From NCBI RefSeq assembly GCF_021284765.1, contig NZ_CP089924.1:3924001-3988000 (forward strand): a stretch of DNA of 64,000 bases, read 5' to 3'. Within the stretch, counting starts at the first letter, position 1, and each line of letters begins with the position of its first letter. The translations under genes were made by a program, and so were the position numbers. The notes beneath the pieces were generated by a model. The model was not told where the DNA came from. It saw only the letters and a list, made by a program, of their open reading frames with translations, and did not search any database. This document shows, piece by piece, positions 16,953 to 24,579 of the stretch. The stretch is from Lysobacter sp. 5GHs7-4. Lineage in GTDB: Bacteria > Pseudomonadota > Gammaproteobacteria > Xanthomonadales > Xanthomonadaceae.

Positions 16953-17001
16953 GCCCTCATCCGGCGCTGCGCGCCACCCTCGCCCGCAAGCGGGAGAAGG
17001 G
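16953..17001. repeat. Family B repeat (CTCATCCGG ... CGGGAGAAGG)
   Basis: The unit CCTCATCCGGCGCTGCGCG followed by CCGCAAGCGGGAGAAGG resembles the 3' halves of the larger repeats at 30402-30517, 31561-31711 and 53744-53850. It lies downstream of fda, just beyond the fda terminator. The remaining gap up to 16793 shows no gene. Confidence 0.65.
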
Positions 17002-17020
17002 AACAGGCGCGTTGGCGGGT

Positions 17021-17053
17021 AAAAAAACGCCGGCGCGAGGCCGGCGTTTTCGA
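17021..17053 (-). terminator. Rho-independent terminator of fda
   Basis: Read on the minus strand, the stem AACGCCGGC / GCCGGCGTT is followed by a run of T. It begins about 20 bases after the fda stop codon. Confidence 0.85.
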
Positions 17054-17072
17054 AACAGCGGTTCGGTCGCGA

Positions 17073-18083
17073 TTACGCAGCCGACTTCCACTGGCCCAGC
17101 GCGGCCAGGCCGTTGTCGCGCGCACGCGCGAACACGGTCTGCTGCGCCGAGGCGACGTTGTTGACCAGGTCCTGCGACCACAGCTTGAGCGCGGCCGACT
17201 GCATGGCGCGGCCGTAGGAGAACGACAGCGGCCACGGATTCGGGCCCATGCGGTTCATCGCGTCCAGGTGCGCGGTCGCGGCCTCGTCGGACTGACCGCC
17301 CGACAGGAACACGATGCCCGGCAGGGTCGCCGGCACGGTCGACTTCAGGCACTGCAGGGTGGCGGCGGCGACTTCCTCGACGCTGGCCTGCTCGCCGCTG
17401 GTCGAACCCGGCAGCACCATCGAAGCCTTCAGGATGGTGCCTTCCAGCATCACGCTCTGCTCGTACAGCGCGCCGAACAGCGAACGCAGCACGACCTCGG
17501 TGACTTCGAAGCAGGTGTCGATGTCGTGGCTGCCGTCCATGATCACTTCCGGCTCCACCATCGGCACCAGGCCCTGCTCCTGGCACAGCGCGGCGTAGCG
17601 CGCCAGGGCGTGGCTGTTGGCCTCGATGCAGGTGCCCGAGGGGATGTCGTCGCCGATGTTGATGACCGCGCGCCACTTGGCGAAACGGGCGCCGAGCTTG
17701 TAGTACTCCTCCAGGCGCGCGCGCAGGCCGTCCAGGCCCTCGGTGACCACTTCGCCCGGGAAACCGGCCAGCGGCTGCGGGCCCTTGTCGACCTTGATGC
17801 CCGGGATGATGCCGTTGTCGGCCATGAGCTTGGTGAACGGCACGCCGGCCTTGGTGGACTGGCGGATGGTTTCGTCGTACAGGATCGCGCCGGAGATGTA
17901 GTCGCCCAGCTTGGGCGTGCTCAGCAGCAGCTCGCGGTAGGCGCGGCGCTGTTCTTCGCTGTTCTCGATGCCGACGCCGGCGAAACGCTTGGCGATGGTG
18001 GCGTTGGACTCATCGATGGCGATGATGCCCTTGCCCGCGGCGACCATGGCCTGGGCGGTTTCGGCAAGCTGTTCGATGCTCAT
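17073..18083 (-). CDS. fda: Class I fructose-bisphosphate aldolase
   Basis: A 336-residue Schiff-base aldolase that reversibly splits fructose 1,6-bisphosphate into dihydroxyacetone phosphate and glyceraldehyde 3-phosphate. Class I features are plain: GKGIIAIDESNATIAKRF near the N-terminus, the Schiff-base lysine in GTILKASMVLPG near residue 220, and LSFSYGRAMQSAALKLW near 295. ATG 18083 is used because the N-terminus MSIEQLAETAQ is standard; a longer in-frame start would add 11 odd residues. It is the last gene of a same-strand pgk / phosphatase ... pyk / fda arrangement, and a strong terminator follows it. Confidence 0.95.
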   Translation of the reverse strand: MSIEQLAETAQAMVAAGKGIIAIDESNATIAKRFAGVGIENSEEQRRAYRELLLSTPKLGDYISGAILYDETIRQSTKAGVPFTKLMADNGIIPGIKVDKGPQPLAGFPGEVVTEGLDGLRARLEEYYKLGARFAKWRAVINIGDDIPSGTCIEANSHALARYAALCQEQGLVPMVEPEVIMDGSHDIDTCFEVTEVVLRSLFGALYEQSVMLEGTILKASMVLPGSTSGEQASVEEVAAATLQCLKSTVPATLPGIVFLSGGQSDEAATAHLDAMNRMGPNPWPLSFSYGRAMQSAALKLWSQDLVNNVASAQQTVFARARDNGLAALGQWKSAA

Positions 18084-18228
18084 GGACGTCCTGCTGAAGC
18101 GGTGGGAAGCCCGCAATTATAGCGGCTGCCGATGAAGCCTGCCCCGCTGCGGCGCTCGCCGGATCAACGACTTAGCGCAGGCATGCCGGGTAACCGGTTA
18201 CAGGGCACGATTCCTGCCGCCACCGCGT

Positions 18229-18252
18229 GGCGGGCCGGCGAGCCGGCCCGCC
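18229..18252 (-). terminator. Hairpin after pyk
   Basis: A perfect 11-base GC stem (GGCGGGCCGGC with GCCGGCCCGCC, 2-base loop) lies directly after the pyk stop codon on the minus strand. It has no T-tract, so it may only weaken read-through into fda. Confidence 0.5.
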
Positions 18253-18257
18253 CGCCG

Positions 18258-19724
18258 TCACAGTTCGCCCAGACCCGTCGCGCAGCCACCCTCGCCCACC
18301 TGCAGCAGGCGCAGGGTGTTGGTGGCGCCGTGCTGCTCCATGGTGTCGCCGCTGGTGAAGATCACCCGCTCGTCGATCGCCAGCTTGCCGGTGTCGAACA
18401 ACTGCTTGACCGCACTGCGGGCGGCGTCGCGCGAGGCCAGGCCACGGCTGTCGAACTCGATCGGATAGACGTCGCGCATCAGCGCCATGCGCCGGCGCGC
18501 GCCGTCGTGGCGCGAGAAGGCGTAGATCGGCGCATTGGAGCGGAATCGCGACAGGAAACGCGCGGTGCCGCCGGATTCGGTCATGGCCACGATCGCGCGC
18601 ACGCCGATGTGCTCGGACAGGAACATCGCCGCCATCGCGATGGCCTGGTCGGCGCGCTGCAGATTGCGCGGCGCGGCCTCGAAGTCGGTGTCGTGGTCGA
18701 ACTGGCGCTCGGCGCCCAGGCAGATGCGCGCCATCGCCTCGACCGCCTTGATCGGGTAGCGGCCGGCCGCGGACTCCTGCGACAGCATCACCGCGTCGGT
18801 GCCGTCGATCACCGCGTTGGCCACGTCCAGCACCTCGGCGCGGGTCGGGATGGGGCTGTCGACCATCGACTGCAGCATCTGGGTGGCGGTGATCACCACA
18901 CGGTTGCGCGCCAGCGACTCGCGGATGATTTTCTTCTGCAGGCCGGGCAGCTCGGCATCGCCGATCTCCACGCCCAAGTCGCCGCGCGCGACCATGACCA
19001 CGTCGCTGGCTTCCACGATTTCGGCCAGGTTCTCGATCGCCTCGGCGCGCTCGATCTTGGACACCAGCGCCGCGTCGCAGCCGGCGGCGCGCGCGATCGC
19101 GCGGGCGTCGTTCATGTCCTGCGCATTGCGGCAGAACGACACCGCGATGAAGTCCACGCCGATTTCGGCGGCCACGCCGATCAGCTCCTTGTCGCGCTCG
19201 GTCAGCGCGCCCAGCGACAGGCCGCCGCCCTGCTTGTTCAAGCCCTTGCGATCCGACAGCGCGCCGTCGTTGAGTACGGTGGTGACGATGCGCTGGCCTT
19301 CGACCGCACCCACGCGCAGCTGCAGCAGGCCGTCGTCCAGCAACAGCACGTCGCCGGGCTTCACGTCCTTGGGCAGGTCCAGGTAGCTCACCCCGACCTC
19401 GCGCAGGCTGCCCGGTGGCGCATCGATGCTGGCGACCAAGTCGAAGCGGTCGCCGGCCTTGAGCAGCACCCGGCCCTCGGCGAAACGCTCGATGCGGATT
19501 TTCGGACCCGGCAGGTCGGCCAGGATGCCGACCTCCACGCCGACCCGCTGCGCGGCCTCGCGCACCGCGGCGGCGCGCGCGATCTGCGAGGACGGATCGC
19601 CATGGGAGAAATTGAGTCGGACCACGTCGACGCCGGCGGTCAGCAGCGCGTCTAGCACGCCCGGCGGATCGGTGGCCGGGCCGAGGGTGGCGAGGATCTT
19701 GGTGCGGCGGGGGCTGTTGGACAT
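18258..19724 (-). CDS. pyk: Pyruvate kinase
   Basis: The 488-residue enzyme catalyses the last step of glycolysis, phosphoenolpyruvate plus ADP to pyruvate plus ATP. Diagnostic blocks are TKILATLGPATDPPG at residue 8, RLNFSHGDPSSQ near 36, VMVARGDLGVEIGDAELP near 240 (the Mg and phosphate site), and ATQMLQSMVDSPIPTRAEVLD near 285. The C-terminal allosteric domain follows with ESGGTARFLSRFRSNAPIYAF. Start ATG 19724 has an AGAGA ribosome-binding site. It lies upstream of fda on the same strand, consistent with a glycolytic cluster. A divergent GNAT gene starts 70 bases from it. Confidence 0.96.
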   Translation of the reverse strand: MSNSPRRTKILATLGPATDPPGVLDALLTAGVDVVRLNFSHGDPSSQIARAAAVREAAQRVGVEVGILADLPGPKIRIERFAEGRVLLKAGDRFDLVASIDAPPGSLREVGVSYLDLPKDVKPGDVLLLDDGLLQLRVGAVEGQRIVTTVLNDGALSDRKGLNKQGGGLSLGALTERDKELIGVAAEIGVDFIAVSFCRNAQDMNDARAIARAAGCDAALVSKIERAEAIENLAEIVEASDVVMVARGDLGVEIGDAELPGLQKKIIRESLARNRVVITATQMLQSMVDSPIPTRAEVLDVANAVIDGTDAVMLSQESAAGRYPIKAVEAMARICLGAERQFDHDTDFEAAPRNLQRADQAIAMAAMFLSEHIGVRAIVAMTESGGTARFLSRFRSNAPIYAFSRHDGARRRMALMRDVYPIEFDSRGLASRDAARSAVKQLFDTGKLAIDERVIFTSGDTMEQHGATNTLRLLQVGEGGCATGLGEL

Positions 19725-19794
19725 GGCAGACTCTCTGGACTGCGGGCCACGCTAGCACAGCTTCTCGTCGCGCAGACCGTTACCGGAGCCTTTC

Positions 19795-20391
19795 ATGTCC
19801 TTGTCGGAAAAGAGCGCGGCCATCGCCGCGGCGCTGCAAGCCCAGAGCGAATTCCCGCTGCTGCGCGGCGAGCGCATCGCCCTGCGCGGCCCGCGCGACG
19901 AGGACGCCGACGCGCTGTTCGCGCTGTTCTCCGAGCCGCAGGTGATGCGCTACTGGAGCCGCCCGGCGATGCGCGGGCGCGACGAGGCCCGGGCCTTGAT
20001 CGACAACATCCGTGAGGGCCAGCAGCAACGCACGATGTTCAACTGGGTGATCGCCGACGCCGCCGACGTCGCCGTCGGCAGCTGCACCCTGTTCCAATTC
20101 GACGCCGTCCACCGCCGCGCCGAACTGGGCTATGCCCTGCACCCCTCGCAATGGGGACGCGGCATCGCGCGCGAAGCCGCCTCGCTGACGCTGGACTGGG
20201 CGTTCGACGGCCTGGGCCTGCACCGCGTCGACGCGGGTATCGATCCCGACAACGACGCCTCGCGCGCGCTGCTGCACCGGCTGGGTTTCGTCACCGAAGG
20301 GCGGCAGCGCGAAAGCTTCTTCGTCGGCGACCGCGTCACCGACAGCGAGCTGCTGGGCCTGCTGGCGGCGGATTGGCGCGCGCGGCGCTGA
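19795..20391 (+). CDS. GNAT-family N-acetyltransferase (RimJ/RimL type)
   Basis: The 198-residue protein has the RimJ/RimL fold. The early block reads LRGERIALRGPRDEDADALFALF. The central part carries AELGYALHPSQWGRGIAREAA, whose QWGRGIA is the acetyl-CoA pyrophosphate loop. The last signature, NDASRALLHRLGFVTEGRQRE, is near residue 158. Such enzymes acetylate protein N-termini, amino acids or antibiotics; the substrate cannot be told. A CGGAG ribosome-binding site lies 6 bases before ATG 19795. It is divergent from pyk, so the two share a 70-base promoter region. Confidence 0.88.
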   Translation: MSLSEKSAAIAAALQAQSEFPLLRGERIALRGPRDEDADALFALFSEPQVMRYWSRPAMRGRDEARALIDNIREGQQQRTMFNWVIADAADVAVGSCTLFQFDAVHRRAELGYALHPSQWGRGIAREAASLTLDWAFDGLGLHRVDAGIDPDNDASRALLHRLGFVTEGRQRESFFVGDRVTDSELLGLLAADWRARR

Positions 20392-20420
20392 GGGTGCGCG
20401 CGTATCGGCGCTTGCGCGGG

Positions 20421-20506
20421 CGATGCGGTTCGCTGCGCTCACCACATCCTACGAGGCGGACGGCCCCCACCCGTAGGATGCGGTAAGCCGAAGGCGAACC
20501 GCATCG
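20421..20506. repeat. Inverted pair of family C repeats
   Basis: An imperfect inverted repeat of about 34 bases. The left arm is CGATGCGGTTCGCTGCGCTC with ACCACATCCTACG. The right arm is CGTAGGATGCGGTAAGCCGA with AGGCGAACCGCATCG. A single arm of the same family is at 16201-16233. It sits just after the GNAT gene, which converges on the small secreted protein gene. Confidence 0.75.
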
Positions 20507-20568
20507 TCGCCTTCCCTGGCCGACAACCAAGCGCCGTCGCGATCCGCCGGAACAGCGCAGGCGTACGC

Positions 20569-20799
20569 TCAGTCGCAGATCCAGGTACGGCGCACGTAAT
20601 GCTCGGTGCGCTCGCCCCAGGACGTGTACTGCCCGCCGCAGTTGGCGGTAGCGCCGCCTACTTCGTTACCGGCTTCGTCGAAATAAAGAACCGAGTAAGC
20701 CTCGCCGGCGCGTCCGGCGACGGCGGCGCCGGCCAGCAACAGCCCGAGCAGGGCGGCGGCGACCAGCAGGTTCGAGAGCACGATTCCCTTGCGGCGCAT
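20569..20799 (-). CDS. Small exported protein (DUF6289-like)
   Basis: A 76-residue precursor. The N-terminal basic MRRKG and the hydrophobic stretch VLSNLLVAAALLGLLLAGAA look like a signal peptide, cut near AVAG. The short mature part has the layout YSVLYFDEAGNEVGG ... NCGGQYTSWGERT ... WICD, with two cysteines that could form a disulfide. This layout resembles DUF6289-type secreted peptides common in Lysobacter, an assignment I hold loosely. GGAG lies 8 bases upstream of ATG 20799. Function is unknown. The gap 20800-21210 after its promoter contains only a short repeat near 21067 and no supportable gene. Confidence 0.68.
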   Translation of the reverse strand: MRRKGIVLSNLLVAAALLGLLLAGAAVAGRAGEAYSVLYFDEAGNEVGGATANCGGQYTSWGERTEHYVRRTWICD

Positions 20800-21066
20800 G
20801 GTGCGATCTCCGTGTCGACGCGGTCGGCTGACCGCAGCCGGACGCTACGCCCGGTCGCCGCTGCAAACCATGACCCGCTTCACAGCCGGCGGTGCGGGCA
20901 GCGCGAAATGAGTGCGCCGGCACATCCCCGCGCGCTACAGCCGACGCACGGCGCTTGCGCGTGCGCCTGTGCGCGCGCCGATCCGGCCCACGCGACCTCG
21001 CGCGGATTGTGGGCATTGCACGCGCTGCGCATGCCGTATGCCGCATGCATGACGCGCCCTGCAGCC

Positions 21067-21100
21067 GTCATCCCCGCGAAAGCGGGGATCCAGTGACTTC
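21067..21100. repeat. Short palindromic repeat (GTCATCCCCGCGAAAGCGGGGATCC)
   Basis: The core stem TCCCCGC / GCGGGGA with a GAAA-like loop is a common dispersed element in Xanthomonadaceae and Neisseria-type genomes (prior knowledge). It is the only structure seen in the 411-base gap 20800-21210. Confidence 0.6.
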
Positions 21101-21210
21101 AGAGCCCTCTCACGGTAAAGCTTCCGGTTGCCAACTTCGCGGGGAAGAACGACGCAGGGGCTCACAACGCACCTTCAAACCCTCATCCCCGGAAGACGAG
21201 GGCGTACCCC

Positions 21211-21861
21211 TCAAGCCGCAGTCAACCCGGGCAACTGCTCCGGCTTCTCCGCCAGCCGCTGCGCACCGGCCAATCGCAGTTCCTCTTCGCCGCCGAAGCC
21301 CCAGAGCACGCCGATGTTGCGCATGCCGTGGTGGCGCGCGCCTTCGATGTCCATGCGGCGGTCGCCGATCATCCAGCAATCCTGCGCGTCCAGCGAAAAA
21401 CGCCGCAGCGCCTCGGCGATCAGCTCGGGCTTATCGCTGAGGCTGCCGTCCATGGTCGAGCCGATGACGTCGTCGAAGCGGTGGCCGAACGGCAGGTGCT
21501 CGATGATCTTGCGCGCGTGCGGTTCGTTCTTGGCGGTGACGATGGCCAGGCGGTAACCGGCCGCGTGCAGCGATTCAACCGTCTGTTCGATGCCCCCGTA
21601 AACCTCGTGCTCGGCCCAGCCGTGGCTTTCGAAACGTTCGCGGTAGTGCTCGACCGCGCGCTCGACCTGTTCGGGCTGCGAGAACAGCGGCCCGAAGCTG
21701 GTGCGCAGCGAGGGGCCGATCCAGCGCCGCAGCTCCGATTCCGGCGGCACCGGTTGTTCCATGCGCGTCAACGCGTGGGCGACGCAGCGGGTGATGCCGA
21801 CCGCCGAGTCGATCAGGGTGCCGTCGAGGTCGAAGAACAGCGTCGTCGTGGCCGCGGCCAC
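21211..21861 (-). CDS. HAD-superfamily phosphatase (phosphoglycolate-phosphatase-like)
   Basis: A 216-residue HAD hydrolase. Motif I is FFDLDGTLIDS (nucleophile Asp, general-acid Asp), motif II is the Thr in LAIVTAKNEP, motif III is the Lys in SDKPELI, and motif IV is WMIGDRRMDIEGA. The four-helix cap after motif I is like Gph/PgmB proteins. A likely role is clearing 2-phosphoglycolate or another small phosphate ester. The start is a GTG at 21861, two bases after the pgk stop codon, with GGAG inside the pgk end. This implies translational coupling to pgk. A downstream ATG is not nearer to motif I, so the GTG is favoured. Confidence 0.87.
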   Translation of the reverse strand: MAAATTTLFFDLDGTLIDSAVGITRCVAHALTRMEQPVPPESELRRWIGPSLRTSFGPLFSQPEQVERAVEHYRERFESHGWAEHEVYGGIEQTVESLHAAGYRLAIVTAKNEPHARKIIEHLPFGHRFDDVIGSTMDGSLSDKPELIAEALRRFSLDAQDCWMIGDRRMDIEGARHHGMRNIGVLWGFGGEEELRLAGAQRLAEKPEQLPGLTAA

Positions 21862-21863
21862 GC

Positions 21864-23039
21864 TCAGGCGCTCCGCGACTTGAGCGCGGCGACCGCCGGC
21901 AGTTCCTTGCCTTCCAGGAATTCCAGGAACGCGCCGCCGCCGGTGGAGATGTAGCTGACGTCGTCGGCGATGCCGTACTTGTCGACCGCGGCCAGGGTGT
22001 CGCCGCCGCCGGCGATGGAGAAGGCCTTGGACGCGGCGATCGCGCGCGCCAGCGCTTCGGTGCCATGGCCGAAGGCGTCGAATTCGAACACGCCGACCGG
22101 GCCGTTCCAGACCACGGTGCCGGCGTCCTTGATCAGCTGCGCGTAGCGCGCGGCGGTGTCCGGGCCGATGTCCAGGATCATGTCGTCGGCGCCGACCGCG
22201 TCGACCGCCTTGACCGTGGCCGGCGCGTCGGCGGCGAAGGCCGGCGCGACCACGACGTCGGTCGGCACCGGAATGTCGGCGCCGCGCGCCTTGGCATCGG
22301 CCATGATCTTCTTGGCGGTGTCGATCAGGTCGTTCTCGACCAGCGACTTGCCCACGCCATGGCCGAGCGCGGCGATGAAGGTGTTGGCGATGCCGCCGCC
22401 GACGATGAGTTGATCGACCTTGCCGACCAGCGAGGACAGCAGTTCCAGCTTGGTCGACACCTTGGAGCCGGCGACGATCGCCAGCAGCGGGCGCGCGGGC
22501 TGTTCCAGCGCCTTGGCCAATGCGTCCAGTTCGGCCATCAGCAGCGGACCGCCGGCGGCGAGCTTGGCCTGGCGGATCACGCCGTGGGTGGAAGCCTGGG
22601 CGCGATGGGCGGTGCCGAAGGCGTCCATGACGAACACGTCGCACAGCGCGGCGTACTTTTTCGACAAGACCTCGTCGTCCTTGCCCTCGCCGACGTTCAT
22701 ACGGCAGTTTTCCAACAGCACCAGCCGGCCGGGCGCGACGTCGACGCCGTCGACCCAGTCCTTGACCAGCGGCACCTCGAGGCCCAACAGCTGCGACAAA
22801 CGCGCGGCCACCGGCGCCAGCGAATCGGCTTCGCTCCACACGCCTTCCTTGGGCCGGCCCAGGTGCGAGGTCACCATGACCGCGGCGCCTTTTTCCAGGG
22901 CCAGCTTCAGGGTCGGCAGGGCCGCCAGGATGCGCAGCTCGGAAGTGATGCGGCCGGCGTCGATCGGCACGTTGAGATCTTCTCGGATCAGCACGCGTTT
23001 GCCGGCGAGATCGAGATCGGTCATGCGGACGATGGACAC
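21864..23039 (-). CDS. pgk: Phosphoglycerate kinase
   Basis: The 391-residue glycolytic enzyme transfers phosphate from 1,3-bisphosphoglycerate to ADP. Visible signatures are [14 protein letters not shown] near residue 15, [10 protein letters not shown] near 55, the substrate Arg in [13 protein letters not shown] near 110, [13 protein letters not shown] near 190, and the C-terminal nucleotide loop [14 protein letters not shown] near 345. GTG 23039 is chosen because AGGAGG lies 5 bases upstream; an ATG 15 bases further in would leave that site 20 bases away. The HAD phosphatase gene follows with a 2-base gap. Together with pyk and fda this makes a glycolytic neighbourhood. Confidence 0.96.
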   Translation of the reverse strand: MSIVRMTDLDLAGKRVLIREDLNVPIDAGRITSELRILAALPTLKLALEKGAAVMVTSHLGRPKEGVWSEADSLAPVAARLSQLLGLEVPLVKDWVDGVDVAPGRLVLLENCRMNVGEGKDDEVLSKKYAALCDVFVMDAFGTAHRAQASTHGVIRQAKLAAGGPLLMAELDALAKALEQPARPLLAIVAGSKVSTKLELLSSLVGKVDQLIVGGGIANTFIAALGHGVGKSLVENDLIDTAKKIMADAKARGADIPVPTDVVVAPAFAADAPATVKAVDAVGADDMILDIGPDTAARYAQLIKDAGTVVWNGPVGVFEFDAFGHGTEALARAIAASKAFSIAGGGDTLAAVDKYGIADDVSYISTGGGAFLEFLEGKELPAVAALKSRSA

Positions 23040-23137
23040 GGAGGCCTCCTGGGCACGGAATGAAGGGGGAGCGGCGCGCGGGGCCCGGCGCCGGAGCCGC
23101 ATATTGTAAGCGGCCGCCCACAATGGCGTGGTCCGGA

Positions 23138-23169
23138 CAAACGAAAGGCCCGCCGGAGCGGGCCTTTGC
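23138..23169 (-). terminator. Rho-independent terminator of the DUF2339/DUF3999 operon
   Basis: On the minus strand the stem AAAGGCCCGC / GCGGGCCTTT, 4-base loop TCCG, is followed by CGTTT. It lies 16 bases after the DUF3999 stop codon and separates this operon from pgk. Confidence 0.85.
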
Positions 23170-23184
23170 AGAGCGGCGAGTCGA

Positions 23185-24579
23185 TCAGGCCTGCGGCGGC
23201 GGAGCGCTGCGCAGCAGGCTGAAGGCGAAGCCCGCCACCACCAGCGCGCCGATCACCAGCACCGCCCACAGCAGCCAGGTGCGCCAGTTGCGCTCGGGTT
23301 CCGGTGCCTGCAGCGCGGCCTCGCCGGCCAGCGCGGCCATCGGCCCCAGCGTCGCCTCGGCGGGGCGCCAGTCGGCGCCGCGGCCGGCCTGCAGCGCCAG
23401 CATCGCCTGCGGCAGCGGCAGATCGTCGCGCACGGTGCGCGCGCTGCCGGCGACCAGCACGTAAGGCGGCGCGCCCTGGGCGATGAACACCACCGACTCG
23501 GGCTGATAGCCCAGCCGCAAGGTCGGCTCGGCCGGCACCGCGCCATCGGCGCGCAGGCGCCAGTAGCGGTCGTCGGTGCGCGCCGACAGCGGCCGCGACG
23601 AGGAGCGGCCGTCGGCGCCGACGCGGAACGCGGTCCAGGTGTCCAGGCGCAGCTGCCACGGCGCATCGGCCTGATCGCGGCTTTCCAGCGTCCAGCGCAC
23701 CGCGTAGTTGCCCGGCAGGACGACGTCGATGCGCTGCACCGGGTAGCGGCCGTCGAGCTCGAATTCGAAACGCGCGCCCTTGTCCTTGCCGTCCTGCGCG
23801 GCCAGGCGGCGGCCCTGCAGCTGGCGCCAGCGCAGCGGCGCGGGATTGGCGGTGGCGCCCAGTTCGGCGGCGACCGCGCGGATCGGCGCCACCGCATCGG
23901 GATTGGCCGGACTCAGGCGCAGGTAACGCGCGCGCAGGCCGGCGGTGTCGAACGCGATCCGGCGCTGCAGCAGCCGGCGGCCGCCTTGCTGCAGGTCGAC
24001 CAGGCGCCCGTTGGCGGCGACATCGCGCCAGTGCTCCAGGTCGTCGCTGATCTCGACGCGGTAGGTCGCGTCCAACGCGGTGCCCGGCGCCCAGTCCAGT
24101 TCCAGCGCGCGGATCGGCGTGCGCACGGTGCTGGCGTCGATCAGCAACGCGGTCTGCGGCCCCACCGACGCGCCGCGACCGAGACCGCGCGCCTCGACCC
24201 GACGCAGGCGGCCGTCGGCCTCGACTTCGCTGATCAGCTGCCAGTCCTGCGTGCCGTTACGCGAACGCGCCGGCAACGCGAACCAGGGCAGGCTCACGCG
24301 CGTGGTCGGACCGGTGTCGTTGCCGTCGGGCCGGTAGATCGCGGCCGGCACCGGATTGCCGGTGCCGTCGATCACGTCGACATCGCGCAAGCCGGGCTGG
24401 CGCGCCTGCCGGTACACCGTGTCGTCCAGCACCACGCGGTAGGCGCCGGCGTCGGCGCTGCTCAAGCGCAGCGGCCATTGCTGGGCGTAATCGTCGCGCG
24501 GCGCGGCGATGGCCAGCGCGGGCAACAGCAGCAAGGCGAAACTCGCGGCGTAGCGCGCTGCGATGGGGGCCAGATTCAT
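23185..24579 (-). CDS. DUF3999-family exported, membrane-anchored protein
   Basis: A 464-residue protein of unknown role. It has a signal peptide (residues 1-26, core [12 protein letters not shown], ending AAPRDD). A large beta-rich extracytoplasmic region follows, with repeated discoidin-like jelly-roll segments such as [15 protein letters not shown] and [16 protein letters not shown]. One transmembrane helix lies close to the C-terminus (about 433-455, [20 protein letters not shown]). That layout places most of the protein in the periplasm. Its ATG overlaps the stop of the DUF2339 gene as ATGA, so the two are translated together and probably act together. A terminator follows directly. Confidence 0.85.
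   Translation of the reverse strand: MNLAPIAARYAASFALLLLPALAIAAPRDDYAQQWPLRLSSADAGAYRVVLDDTVYRQARQPGLRDVDVIDGTGNPVPAAIYRPDGNDTGPTTRVSLPWFALPARSRNGTQDWQLISEVEADGRLRRVEARGLGRGASVGPQTALLIDASTVRTPIRALELDWAPGTALDATYRVEISDDLEHWRDVAANGRLVDLQQGGRRLLQRRIAFDTAGLRARYLRLSPANPDAVAPIRAVAAELGATANPAPLRWRQLQGRRLAAQDGKDKGARFEFELDGRYPVQRIDVVLPGNYAVRWTLESRDQADAPWQLRLDTWTAFRVGADGRSSSRPLSARTDDRYWRLRADGAVPAEPTLRLGYQPESVVFIAQGAPPYVLVAGSARTVRDDLPLPQAMLALQAGRGADWRPAEATLGPMAALAGEAALQAPEPERNWRTWLLWAVLVIGALVVAGFAFSLLRSAPPPQA

Noticed and set aside
20840..21200. Possible small genes in the gap upstream of the small secreted protein
   Set aside because: All frames are Arg/Ala/Cys-rich, lack ribosome-binding sites and pass through the repeat at 21067.
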